DNA of 43,343 nucleotides from Bacteroidales bacterium (lineage in GTDB: Bacteria > Bacteroidota > Bacteroidia > Bacteroidales > UBA3824). Under the pieces are notes generated by a model. The model did no database searches. It worked only from the letters and a program-made list of their open reading frames with translations, and was not told the origin of the DNA. The position numbers were made by a program, and so were the translations under genes. Each line of letters opens with the position of its first letter. The first letter of the stretch is position 1. The stretch covers positions 1 through 43,343 of the forward strand of contig JAFPYR010000061.1 in assembly GCA_017412115.1 (NCBI GenBank), given 5' to 3'. Positions 35,676 to 43,343 of this stretch are shown here, in pieces.

Positions 35676-36524
35676 TTACATAGCTTTCAGACTCATATCG
35701 AGGCTTTTGATTTGGTGTGTTAATGCTCCGACCGAAATAAAATCAACGCCTGTCAAAGCGTAATCCCTTAACGTATCGAGAGTTATGCCGCCAGAAGATT
35801 CGGTTTCGTATTTTCCTCCGATAAGTTCAACGGCTTTTCTTGTTTGTTCCAAATCAAAGTTATCGAGCATAATTCTGCGGATTCCGCCCGTTTCCATAGC
35901 CTCTTTGATTTCTTCCAAATTGCGGGTTTCGATTTCGATGTCAAGATTTTTACCTTTTTCTTTGCAGTATTTTTGAGCGGCGAGAATAGCGTTTTTGATT
36001 CCGCCCGCAAAATCTACATGGTTGTCTTTAATCAAAATCATATCAAAAAGTCCGATTCTGTGATTAACGCCGCCACCGATTTTAACGGCTTGTTTTTCCA
36101 AAAGTCTTAAACCCGGAGTCGTTTTTCTGGTGTCTAAAACTTTGGTGTGGAGGTCGGCGATTTTTTCAGCATAGATGTGAGTTTGTGTTGCTACACCGCT
36201 CAAACGCTGCATGAAGTTCAGAACCAATCTTTCAGCCTGCAAAATCGAAATCACATTTCCCGAAACCGTAAACGCGATGTCGCCTTTTTTTACTTTAGTA
36301 CCGTTTTCAAGCAGTATATTTACTTTGAGGTTTTTGTCTATTTTGTTAAAAACTTTCAATGCAACGTCAATTCCAGCCAAAATTCCGTCTTGCTTAATAA
36401 TAAGGCGTGCTGCGCCTTGTTCGTCATGCGGTATTGTTGACAAAGAAGTGTGGTCGCCGTCGCCTAAATCTTCTGCAATGGCGATTTCAATAAGTTCGTC
36501 TTCGAGTTCTTCTAATTTTTTCAT
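35676..36524 (-). CDS. nadC: quinolinate phosphoribosyltransferase (carboxylating)
   Basis: A 282-residue cytoplasmic enzyme that makes nicotinate mononucleotide from quinolinate and PRPP in de novo NAD synthesis. It has an N-terminal sandwich domain (EDLGDGDHTS) and an alpha/beta barrel with DTRKTTPGLR, GGGVNHRIGLFD and the SSGGITLDT phosphate-binding end. The start at 36524 (MKKLEELEDELIEIA) is fixed by a -7 box at 36555-36562; an earlier in-frame ATG at 36557 lies inside that box. nadA and nadB are not in the window. Confidence 0.94.
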   Translation of the reverse strand: MKKLEELEDELIEIAIAEDLGDGDHTSLSTIPHDEQGAARLIIKQDGILAGIDVALKVFNKIDKNLKVNILLENGTKVKKGDIAFTVSGNVISILQAERLVLNFMQRLSGVATQTHIYAEKIADLHTKVLDTRKTTPGLRLLEKQAVKIGGGVNHRIGLFDMILIKDNHVDFAGGIKNAILAAQKYCKEKGKNLDIEIETRNLEEIKEAMETGGIRRIMLDNFDLEQTRKAVELIGGKYETESSGGITLDTLRDYALTGVDFISVGALTHQIKSLDMSLKAM

Positions 36525-36554
36525 TTTTTTATAGGATTTTTTTTTGTTACGCTG

Positions 36555-36562
36555 CAAATGTA
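36555..36562 (-). promoter_or_regulatory. -7 box of nadC
   Basis: TACATTTG on the minus strand, exact TAnnTTTG, 31 bases before the start codon. Confidence 0.6.
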
Positions 36563-36603
36563 TGAAAAAAAGCCGAAATTATAAAAATAATTCCGGCTTT
36601 TTG
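36563..36603 (-). terminator. terminator of the DUF4783 gene
   Basis: Stem AAAGCCGGAATTA / TAATTTCGGCTTT on the minus strand with one mismatch, followed by a T run. It separates DUF4783 from nadC. Confidence 0.8.
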
Positions 36604-36625
36604 CTTGATTGTTTTTCTCAAAATT

Positions 36626-37003
36626 CTAGTAAACATACAACCCTGTTATAACAGCGTGATTATTAACTGTTTTCAAGGTGTAGTCCACTTTATAAGATTT
36701 GCCTGAGGAAGTCCTCATCACTCCTGAAATAAAATTTCTGTCGGTTTGAGGTTTGTATTCCGAGGGTTTGTTTTGTCTGAAAAATTCTTCCAAAACTTGT
36801 GTTGCTTGACTTTTGGTGCAACGGTTTTGAAAATTGTTGAGGTTCAGATCCATTTCCGGGGCGAAATATTCCGCTAAATTTCCGGCTTTGCCTTGACAAA
36901 TAGCTTTATTAATCTCGTCGTAGGCACCTTTTTCGGCATTTGTCGAAAAATAACTTACGGACATAAGTACTCCTAACAATAATATGTAAAATCTGCGTTT
37001 CAT
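36626..37003 (-). CDS. DUF4783 secreted protein
   Basis: A 125-residue exported protein (signal ends near TNAEKG). The mature part has a cystatin/NTF2-like pattern: a helix (YDEINKAICQGKAGNLAEYF) followed by strands (DLNLNN, KSYKVDYTLKTV, HAVITGLYVY). It matches DUF4783 of Bacteroidota, commonly found next to nadC, as here. Function unknown. Confidence 0.75.
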   Translation of the reverse strand: MKRRFYILLLGVLMSVSYFSTNAEKGAYDEINKAICQGKAGNLAEYFAPEMDLNLNNFQNRCTKSQATQVLEEFFRQNKPSEYKPQTDRNFISGVMRTSSGKSYKVDYTLKTVNNHAVITGLYVY

Positions 37004-37074
37004 AATTCATAAAATTTTTTGTTGTCCCTCGTTATTATACAAAAAACGTTCCAAACTTTAGAATTTGTGCGCAT

Positions 37075-37116
37075 AAAAAAGCCGCCTAAAAAAGAAAAAC
37101 TTCTTTTTCGGGCGGC
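37075..37116 (-). terminator. terminator of dnaA
   Basis: Stem GCCGCC / GGCGGC (37081-37086 with 37111-37116), T run on the minus strand, 70 bases beyond the dnaA stop. Confidence 0.75.
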
Positions 37117-37153
37117 ATATATAATTATAACTCGACTTAAAAACTTTTTTATT

Positions 37154-37188
37154 AATTGTCAATTGTCAATTGTCAATTGTTAATTATC
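37154..37188. repeat. five tandem AATTGTC-type heptamers at the dnaA stop
   Basis: Three exact copies of AATTGTC (37154, 37161, 37168), then AATTGTT and AATTATC, overlapping the first bases of the dnaA stop codon. A short minisatellite of unknown role. Confidence 0.85.
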
Positions 37189-38695
37189 AATTGATTTGTC
37201 CTGTTTTGATTTTGGCCTCAAGTTCAGCTACTGTTTGAGCGAATTTTTCATCGGTTTCAATAGACTTTGTAACGGCTTTGCAAGCGTGTAAAACTGTGCT
37301 GTGATCTCTTCCGCCGATTTGAGTTCCGATTGTTTTGTAAGGCAAATCGGTAAACTTTTTTGAAAAATACATTGATAATTGACGTGCTGAGGCAATATCT
37401 TTAGCTCTTGATTTAGAGTTCAATACGCTTTCTTTGATACCGAAAAATGCGCAAACCGTCTTAACGATAAAATCAACGGAATATTCTTTTTCGGTTTCGC
37501 GGACGATTTTTCCCAAAAAGTTTTTGGTGTCTTCCAATGTTAAATCGTTTCTTGTCAGGGTGCTTCTTGCTAAAAGCGAAATCAACACGCCTTCCAATTC
37601 TCTGACGTTAGAAATAACTGTTTTTGCGATATAATCCAAAATATCTTCAGAAATATTCATACCGTCATTATAGACTTTCTTTTTGAGAATATTGAGTCTT
37701 GTTTCGTAATCTGGCGCCTGAACTTCAACCGTAAGTCCCCAACGGAAACGGCTCAAAAGTCTGTCTGTCAAACCTTTAAGTTCTGAAGGCATGGTATCGC
37801 AAGTCATAATGATTTGTTTTCCCGATAAGTGCAGGGAGTTGAAAATTGCGAAAAATGTTTCTTGAGTTCCCGTTTTTCCGGCAAACTCTTGAACATCGTC
37901 AATTATCAACAAATCAATCATTTGATAAAAATGAATAAAATCGTTGCGGGTATTGTTGCGGCAAGCGTCCGCGTATTGTGTTTGAAATTTGTTAGCCTCA
38001 ACGTACAGGACGGTTTTTTCAGGATATAACTCTCTGACGGAATTGCCGATAGCTTGAGCCAAATGAGTTTTTCCCAAGCCTGAGTTTCCGAAAATCATAA
38101 GCGGATTGAAAATCGTTTTGCCGGGTTTTTTTGCGATGTCCTCGGCAGCTCTTCTGCCTAAACGGTTGCAAGCACCTTCCACGAAATTGTCAATCGTATA
38201 ATTAGGATTGAGTTGCGGATCGACTTTTACTTTTTTGATACCGGGGATAACGAACGGGTTTTGAATTTCGGGTTCAGCACCTTGTTGTTGGGAAGCGGAG
38301 TCAAATTGTTGATTTTTAAAGATATGCACAGGTCTTCCCGGAACAGAATAAATACCTTGTTGATAAACATTCTGTTGAGGCATTGCGTTATGAGCCTGAA
38401 TGCCGGCTGTTTTGAAATTAGGTGCGGAATTTTTAAGAGCATTTTGGTCTACAACCACATCGTAAATCAAAACCGGATTCTCTATATATTTATATAAAGC
38501 GTTAGCGATAAGGGACGCAAAATGTTCCTCAATGTATTCTTTGAAAAAGCTTGAGGGAACTTGAATTTTAAGTACATTACCATTTAGAGAAACGGGCACA
38601 ATACGTGCAAACCACGTCTTAAAACTTGACGCGGGCATGTTTTCCTTAAAAAACTTCAAACATTTATCCCATATTTCCTGTGCGTTGTTCTCCAT
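37187..38695 (-). CDS. dnaA: chromosomal replication initiator DnaA
   Basis: A 502-residue AAA+ ATPase that opens the replication origin. Domain I (about 1-85, EIWDKCLKFFKEN...SSFKTWF), a variable Gln/Asn-containing linker (about 90-155), domain III with Walker A GNSGLGKTH (about 205) and Walker B LLIIDDVQ, and domain IV with the DNA-binding signature GGRDHSTVLHACKAV. Length is normal. I looked for DnaA boxes (TTATCCACA type) in the 200-base gap upstream and within the gap after the gene and saw none, so there is no sign that the origin is here. Confidence 0.97.
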   Translation of the reverse strand: MENNAQEIWDKCLKFFKENMPASSFKTWFARIVPVSLNGNVLKIQVPSSFFKEYIEEHFASLIANALYKYIENPVLIYDVVVDQNALKNSAPNFKTAGIQAHNAMPQQNVYQQGIYSVPGRPVHIFKNQQFDSASQQQGAEPEIQNPFVIPGIKKVKVDPQLNPNYTIDNFVEGACNRLGRRAAEDIAKKPGKTIFNPLMIFGNSGLGKTHLAQAIGNSVRELYPEKTVLYVEANKFQTQYADACRNNTRNDFIHFYQMIDLLIIDDVQEFAGKTGTQETFFAIFNSLHLSGKQIIMTCDTMPSELKGLTDRLLSRFRWGLTVEVQAPDYETRLNILKKKVYNDGMNISEDILDYIAKTVISNVRELEGVLISLLARSTLTRNDLTLEDTKNFLGKIVRETEKEYSVDFIVKTVCAFFGIKESVLNSKSRAKDIASARQLSMYFSKKFTDLPYKTIGTQIGGRDHSTVLHACKAVTKSIETDEKFAQTVAELEAKIKTGQIN

Positions 38696-38900
38696 TATCC
38701 TTGTACCTTAAAAAAATGCCTTGCAAATTTTCCGTAAAGTTCGTAAAAAATACGATATAAACAAAATTTTGTATGTTAGTAAAATTTAAAATTTTATCTA
38801 TCTTAATAGTAATCAGTTAATTAAAACTTATATTTTTTTGATTTTTTTGTATAGTGTTTTTTTATATTTTTTTGTTAAAATCTTTTAAAAAGTCATTGAT
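38696..38900. other. AT-rich gap upstream of dnaA
   Basis: 205 bases, very AT-rich, between the convergent-ended phosphodiesterase gene and dnaA. It should hold the dnaA promoter, but no full TAnnTTTG box is present. No DnaA boxes and no hairpin terminator are visible. Confidence 0.6.
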
Positions 38901-39392
38901 TTACAAGTCTAACTCGCATATTTCCAAATCGTTAATGTCATTATCGGAAATCTTAAAACGCAAAGCGGTGCGTTTTGTCTGCATTCCGTATCTTCCGGCG
39001 GCTCCCGGATTCATAACAAGGCAATTATACTTTTTGTCGTACATAATTCTTAAAATATGCGAATGTCCGCAGACAAAAATATTAGGAGCGGAATTTTCTA
39101 AAACTTTTTTTGCTTTTGCCGAGTATTTTCCGGGATATCCGCCGATGTGTATCATAAAAATTTCAGTTTTTTCGATTTTGAACCTTTGTGTTTCTGGATA
39201 AACGAGTCGTGTTTCTTGCGAGTCGATATTTCCGTAAACAGCTTTGAGCGGTCTAAATCTTGCAATTTTTTCAGCTAATTCCAAAGAGCCGATGTCGCCG
39301 GCGTGCAAAATCATATCGCATGGTTCAAAAAAGTTGAAAAACTTATCGTCTAAATGATTGTGTGTATCCGAAATTAGTCCTATTGTTGTCAT
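38901..39392 (-). CDS. MJ0936/YfcE-type metallophosphoesterase
   Basis: A 163-residue phosphodiesterase. It has all calcineurin-like metal motifs: DTH (SDTHNH, residues 8-13), GD (HAGDIG), GN (YGNID), GHSH near 109-112 and a second His. Homologues hydrolyse cyclic or other phosphodiesters in the cytoplasm; the physiological substrate is unclear. The gene has a perfect promoter upstream. Confidence 0.9.
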   Translation of the reverse strand: MTTIGLISDTHNHLDDKFFNFFEPCDMILHAGDIGSLELAEKIARFRPLKAVYGNIDSQETRLVYPETQRFKIEKTEIFMIHIGGYPGKYSAKAKKVLENSAPNIFVCGHSHILRIMYDKKYNCLVMNPGAAGRYGMQTKRTALRFKISDNDINDLEICELDL

Positions 39393-39412
39393 TTTTTGCT
39401 TTTTTTGATATG

Positions 39413-39444
39413 CAAAAGTATGTCAAAAATGTCCATTTTGCAAA
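39413..39444 (-). promoter_or_regulatory. promoter of the phosphodiesterase gene
   Basis: On the minus strand TTTG (39444-39441), 20 bases, TACTTTTG (39420-39413). Complete consensus match. Confidence 0.75.
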
Positions 39445-39544
39445 AAAAAGTTGCGATAAACTATCTTTTTTGAATTGTTAAGAGTATTTAAAAAACTGAT
39501 TATCAGCGAAAACGTAAAAAAAACAAAAAAAGTTTCAAAAATAT

Positions 39545-39575
39545 TTTGTCAGAAAGAAAAATGTTTCTAATTTTG
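39545..39575 (+). promoter_or_regulatory. promoter of the tRNA-Ser/Pro/Ser operon
   Basis: TTTG (39545-39548), 19 bases, TAATTTTG (39568-39575). Complete consensus match, 54 bases before the first tRNA. Confidence 0.8.
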
Positions 39576-39629
39576 CAGTGTCAAAAACGAAACGACATAA
39601 GTTCTTTTAAAGTACTTAGAAACTTGATT

Positions 39630-39714
39630 GGAGAGTTGGCAGAGTGGTCGATTGCGACGGTCTTGAAAACCGCTGAGGGTAACACCTCCGGGGGTTCGAA
39701 TCCCTCATTCTCCG
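39630..39714 (+). tRNA. tRNA-Ser (TGA), copy 1
   Basis: A class II tRNA with a long variable arm, anticodon TGA, acceptor GGAGAGT / ATTCTCC, discriminator G. CCA is not encoded. Confidence 0.93.
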
Positions 39715-39748
39715 CTTTTTTGTTTGTAAGTCATAGTTTTTTAAGATT

Positions 39749-39823
39749 CGGGGCATAGCGCAGTCCGGTTAGCGTATCTGCTTTGGGAGCAGAGGGTCGC
39801 AGGTTCGAATCCTGCTGCCCCGA
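39749..39823 (+). tRNA. tRNA-Pro (TGG)
   Basis: Acceptor CGGGGCA / TGCCCCG, anticodon TGG in CTTTGGGAG, T-loop GGTTCGAATCC. CCA not encoded. Confidence 0.94.
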
Positions 39824-39841
39824 CACTATTCCCCAATTATT

Positions 39842-39926
39842 GGAGAGATGGCAGAGTGGTCGATTGCGACGGTCTTGAAAACCGCTGAGGGTAACACCTC
39901 CGGGGGTTCGAATCCCTCTTTCTCCG
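39842..39926 (+). tRNA. tRNA-Ser (TGA), copy 2, likely integration target
   Basis: Same as copy 1 except for two changes, T7 to A and the facing A to T, which keep the pair. CCA not encoded. The element with the integrase begins just after this gene, so its 3' half is the probable attB site; the other copy of the repeat (att) is not in the window. Confidence 0.93.
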
Positions 39927-39987
39927 CTTTTTTTCTTTTATTAGTTTTTAATAGCATAATTCGTAAGTATTAAAAAAAACAGAGTTT

Positions 39988-40027
39988 TTGCACATTCTTG
40001 CACATCATTGCACACTATTGCATAAAA
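39988..40027 (+). repeat. four TTGCA repeats phased at 10 bp
   Basis: TTGCACATTC, TTGCACATCA, TTGCACACTA and TTGCATAAAA follow one another without gaps, so the TTGCA core recurs every 10 bases, i.e. on one face of the helix. An inverted GTGCAA follows at 40032-40037. They lie between tRNA-Ser and the integrase start, where arm-type integrase or excisionase sites would be expected. Confidence 0.8.
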
Positions 40028-40069
40028 AAACGTGCAACTAACTTGCAAGGCTCGCAATTTTTAACGCTT

Positions 40070-41277
40070 ATGAAAACAAAGTTTTATCTCGATTGCCGCA
40101 ATTCAGAGGTCGGCACTCTGAAAGTCGCTATCACAAACAAGACGCTTACACGGCACATACCACTTGACGTCCACATCACAAAGGAGCAATGGGATGGCAA
40201 GGCAGAGAAAATCATCAACCACAAAAACAAGGCGTTCCTCAATACATACATCACGCGCCGCAAACTTGACATCGACACGGCAATACTCAAACTATCTGAG
40301 ACCGTCAACCTACGCAACAAGGACATCAACGAAATCAAGAGCCTCGTCGTGGCTGCAATATCGCCAGAGCCTGAAACTCCGCCAAACAATTTTGTCGCAC
40401 GGTTCAAGCATTTTGCCGGAACACACAAAGAGCATACAGCGGCAGTCTATATGCACACACTAAAACGAATGACAGACTACTACCCTGACTTGGAGACGCT
40501 GACATTCGAGGACATCAACAAGGATTGGCTCGTCGCTTTTGAGTCATACCTCGCAAAGACAATGCCGTCAAAAAATGCGAGAAACGTCCACCTACGTAAT
40601 ATCCGCGCAGTGTTCAACGACGCTATCGACAACGACATCACTACGGCATATCCATTCCGCAAATTCAGCATCAGACCTACGCAGACTGCAAAGAGGTCTT
40701 TGACTGCCGAGCAATTGCGGACGCTGTTTTCGATGCAAGTAGAGCCGTATGCGGAGAAATACAAAGACTTGTTTTGTTTGGCTTTTATGATGTGTGGTAT
40801 TAATTTAGTTGATATATGCAAATTAAAACGCGATAACGTTGTAAATGGGCGAATCGAGTATATCAGAGCAAAGACAGGCAACACTACTCTATAAAGATTG
40901 AGCCTGAGATTCAGATATTACTCGACAAGTACAAAGGCGACAATTATTTGCTCAACATTATGGATAGCCGACTTGATTATAAGAACTTCCTCAAACAAAT
41001 CAACAAGGAATTGAAGAAAATTGGCGAGGTATCGTTCGGTAAGCACGGCAAAAAATCCGTAAAACCGCTGTTTCCGAGGCTGTCTTACTATTGGTGTCGC
41101 CATTCGTGGGCGACGATTGCAAGCGAGTTGGATATTCCGAAGGAAACAATCGCTCACGCCCTCGGACACGGCAACAATACAGTAACTGACATCTACATCA
41201 ACTTCGATATGCGCAAGGTTGATAAGGCAAACAGACAAGTAATTGACTTTATCTTACATTATAATGGGAATATTTAG
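40070..41277 (+). pseudogene. frameshifted Bacteroides-type tyrosine recombinase
   Basis: An integrase of about 400 residues split by a one-base shift near 40877-40890. Before it: Arm-type DNA-binding domain and SAM-like core-binding domain starting MKTKFYLDCRNSE, running to RIEYIRAKTGN. After it, in another frame: YSIKIEPEIQILLDKYKG, then the catalytic end CRHSWATIA, ALGHGNNTVTDIYI with the nucleophilic Tyr. The product of the first frame stops at TAA 40892-40894. The segment FMMCGINLVDICKL has no Arg where the first catalytic Arg is usual; this is shared by some Bacteroidota recombinases. Without the shift the enzyme would integrate the element. A sequencing error would mimic this. Confidence 0.72.
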
Positions 41278-42175
41278 TAAATCAATAAGGATTGCAAAAT
41301 ATGTCAGAAATTACGCTGATACAGTCAAAAGGAGTCCGGCGTATATTCGTGTGTACAAAAACATTGCAAACAAACTCGAACAATTTGAACGCGAATCTAA
41401 ACAGACGTTAAAAAATGACAACTTCGGCTATAAGGATTTCTGCGCATTTATTGACTTCCTCAATCGGCAAGGTCTGAAACAAAACACGGTGCGAAGTTTG
41501 GCAGACAAACTTAAATTCATACTCTCGCTAATGATACGAGATATGTACAAAGTGAACTCAACAGCATTTCAAGTGCGCATCAAGTCAGAGTTCGTAACAT
41601 CAGTGTATCTTTCAGTCGATGAAGTGAAACAACTTTACTATTACAAACACTATGACAAAGCGCAGCGTATTGTGGTCGATTTGTTTGCAGTCGGTTGCTT
41701 TACAGGTATGAGATATTCAGATTATTCAACGTTGAACTCAAATAACATTCAATGCGGATTTATTGTCAAAAAGACAAAAAAAACTGGTGTAGTGGTAAAG
41801 ATACCAATACACCCGATAGTGCGTGAAATATTGGAACGTTACGACGGATTCCCTAAGTACAAAGGCAGCAAACAAAACTTTAACAAGGTTCTGAAAACTG
41901 CGGTACGTCGTAACGGTTTCAATCAGGAAATACTATGTGAATTTACACAAGGCGGCAAGATTGTGCGTCAAGTCAAACGTAAGTACGAAATGATAGCAAG
42001 CCACACCGCTCGTAGGTCGTTTGCTACAAATGCCTATCTTGCCGGAATACCGATTGCTCGTATTATGATGCTTACTGGACATCAGTCGGAAACGTCATTC
42101 TTCAAGTATATCAAAATTCAGAATACAGAAAACGCTGAGGAGTTGGCACATCATGCGTTTTTCGCCATCGCGTAA
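41264..42175 (+). CDS. second tyrosine recombinase/integrase, intact
   Basis: A 303-residue site-specific recombinase starting MGIFSKSIRIAKYV; the start overlaps the end of the first recombinase by 14 bases. It has a SAM-like N-terminal core-binding domain (about 30-100) and the full catalytic set: Arg150 (TGMRYSDY), Lys in KKTKKTGVV, His247 and Arg250 (SHTARRSF), His273 (TGHQSE) and nucleophile Tyr282 (FFKYIKI). It is clearly a different lineage from the first one. Base composition is lower in GC than the first recombinase. It may excise or invert part of the element, or be the working integrase. Confidence 0.88.
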   Translation: MGIFSKSIRIAKYVRNYADTVKRSPAYIRVYKNIANKLEQFERESKQTLKNDNFGYKDFCAFIDFLNRQGLKQNTVRSLADKLKFILSLMIRDMYKVNSTAFQVRIKSEFVTSVYLSVDEVKQLYYYKHYDKAQRIVVDLFAVGCFTGMRYSDYSTLNSNNIQCGFIVKKTKKTGVVVKIPIHPIVREILERYDGFPKYKGSKQNFNKVLKTAVRRNGFNQEILCEFTQGGKIVRQVKRKYEMIASHTARRSFATNAYLAGIPIARIMMLTGHQSETSFFKYIKIQNTENAEELAHHAFFAIA

Positions 42176-42178
42176 AAT

Positions 42179-42982
42179 TTACAAAGATTCATAGTAATCA
42201 AGTGCTTCATTTACCCAAATATGACACATATATTTGTTTGTGCCATCTTGAAGATGCGCAACCAACCAAAAACCATCTGTCCACACAGATACGGGTTTTA
42301 ATTCATATATAGGTTTATATATTTCCTCGTATTTCCATGAGTACATAACCCCTTCTTTCAAGGTAGGATTAGGGATTTCTTTCCCTACAAGGCACACGGT
42401 TCTAACAGAACGTGTTGTGGGCTTAGGAAAAGAATCTTTGTATTCACCTCGTTTCAATTGTAGTTTAGTCTTAATCCTCTCCCAATAAGTTATGTCTTCA
42501 ATTCTGGTTACACGTTTTTTGCACCATTGGGGTATATTTGACTTACATAATGCCATATGGAGTTTAAACTTTTCAAATTTCTCTCCAAAGAAATCTACAA
42601 TCTCTTGGATTGTTTTATCCATAAAAAAGAATTTTTTTTCAAAGCCATAAGGCATTATGTTGTCATACAAGCATACAATATTGTACGCAAGAACCAAGTC
42701 CGGCTCAAAATATTTGCGAGTACCACATTTATTATCGGCAGATACTTCAAAAAAACTTCTACCAATTTTAATACGACGGGTGTTTTTGCCATAAAAGTCA
42801 ACGTTTACCCTTTTGTATTTGTAATTAAAGACCTCAAACGGCATCTCGTAAAAGTTCCACGCCCCTTTTTTGAAATCAAGGCTTACGTTGCCTCTTTCGT
42901 CCTTGCTGTGTTTTATTTCTTGCAAGTAACCATTGTTCCAAATGGAGGATACTTGCATCTTGATTGTAGTAGTTGTTGTCAT
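42179..42982 (-). CDS. protein of unknown function in the integrated element
   Basis: A 267-residue protein with no signal peptide or membrane segment. It is rich in aromatic residues (WNFYEMPFEVFNYKYKR, VSVWTDGFWLVAHL) and begins with a Thr/Lys segment. It ends 3 bases beyond the convergent stop of the second recombinase. I recognise no family. An alternative start is MQVSSIWNN, 8 residues in. A Shine-Dalgarno-like GAAGGAATT precedes the ATG. Confidence 0.6.
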   Translation of the reverse strand: MTTTTTIKMQVSSIWNNGYLQEIKHSKDERGNVSLDFKKGAWNFYEMPFEVFNYKYKRVNVDFYGKNTRRIKIGRSFFEVSADNKCGTRKYFEPDLVLAYNIVCLYDNIMPYGFEKKFFFMDKTIQEIVDFFGEKFEKFKLHMALCKSNIPQWCKKRVTRIEDITYWERIKTKLQLKRGEYKDSFPKPTTRSVRTVCLVGKEIPNPTLKEGVMYSWKYEEIYKPIYELKPVSVWTDGFWLVAHLQDGTNKYMCHIWVNEALDYYESL

Positions 42983-43063
42983 AATTCCTTCAATTTTTAT
43001 CCTGCCTCAAAACTCGGTAGCCGAGAACCACACAGGAACGGTTTTGTTTTAAGGTCTGGAAAC

Positions 43064-43343
43064 CTACAGATTAGCGGCGGCATTCATTGCCTTTTCTGCG
43101 TCCGCCACCAACTCTGACTCCTTCTCGTCGAGCCTTTGGAGTATTTCTGCGGCGTCGTTCAAAAACTGAACGAACACCGATGCAGGCGTTTTCGTAGCAT
43201 AGACGGCGTGGGGCTGATATTCGAGCGAAAACCATTCCTTTTCTAACCAATCCGGGAAAACACAAAGACACGTGCCTTCCGTTTCCTTTACCCCGTTGTA
43301 AGAGTAGACATTGTACCTCACTGTATACCACCGTGAGCCGACG
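43064..43343 (-). CDS. partial gene of unknown function, continuing beyond the window
   Basis: The reverse strand is open from the window edge down to the stop TAG at 43064. The visible part is at least 93 residues. A GTG at 43321 could start it, but no stop occurs upstream, so the true start may lie outside the window. It is aromatic and acidic in the middle (FPDWLEKEWFSLEYQ) and ends in a helical segment (LQRLDEKESELVADAEKAMN). No family recognised. It is in the element region and GC-richer than the core genes. Confidence 0.5.
   Translation of the reverse strand, partial: VGSRWYTVRYNVYSYNGVKETEGTCLCVFPDWLEKEWFSLEYQPHAVYATKTPASVFVQFLNDAAEILQRLDEKESELVADAEKAMNAAANL

Noticed and set aside
38696..38900. 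Replication origin beside dnaA
   Set aside because: No DnaA boxes or repeats are visible, only AT-rich sequence.
39546..39758. 70-codon frame on the plus strand
   Set aside because: It runs through the tRNA-Ser gene and its promoter, so it is chance coding.
43071..43331. Second minus-strand frame overlapping the partial gene at the right edge
   Set aside because: Arg-rich composition typical of an out-of-frame shadow; the other frame has a normal protein composition.

Overview
The window looks like a chromosomal segment of a low-GC member of the Bacteroidota, most likely the Bacteroidales. The evidence is: repeated promoters of the form TTTG-N18 to 20-TAnnTTTG; the type IX secretion genes porU and porV; Bacteroidota families such as DUF5063, DUF4783, DUF6913 and reverse rubrerythrin; lipoboxes in secreted proteins; a tmRNA tag ending YALAA; and a Bacteroides-type integrase. 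Assignment below order level is not possible from sequence reading alone.

Positions 1 to 39,400 are ordinary core chromosome in short operons. In order: a partial DUF4160 gene, a flavodoxin/ferredoxin fusion, a LuxR-type regulator with a degenerate receiver, a lipoprotein plus PAS-protein pair, a leftward carboxypeptidase-regulatory-domain / acyltransferase / comF operon, a rightward clpC / Hpt / mfd cluster, and an outer-membrane protein, DUF6913, dapA and GH13 run. A 71-codon gene behind a sigma-54-like site and an XRE regulator follow. The leftward block cca - porU - porV - ssrA joins tRNA maturation, type IX secretion and ribosome rescue. Then come reverse rubrerythrin, a secreted repeat protein, DUF5063, a tandem NlpC/P60 protein, three identical tRNA-Asp genes, a BASS transporter, an SDR, a large dCache/HAMP/GAF sensor, a FadL-type porin, a Ser/Tyr-rich lipoprotein, nadC, DUF4783, dnaA and a phosphodiesterase.

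Positions 39,545 to 43,343 hold a tRNA-Ser / tRNA-Pro / tRNA-Ser operon and then the left end of an integrated element. That end has four 10-bp phased TTGCA repeats, a frameshifted tyrosine recombinase, a second intact recombinase overlapping it, and two unrecognised leftward genes. Base composition there is visibly unlike the rest of the window. The right end of the element is outside the window.

The most unusual items are the ClpC-type ATPase without its N-terminal substrate domain, the NlpC/P60 protein with one live and one dead domain, the small gene behind a sigma-54-like site, the receiver without its phosphorylation residues, and the phased repeats in front of the double integrase. I did not find a complete new defence or biosynthetic system. 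The cargo of the element lies mostly beyond the window and is where one would look.
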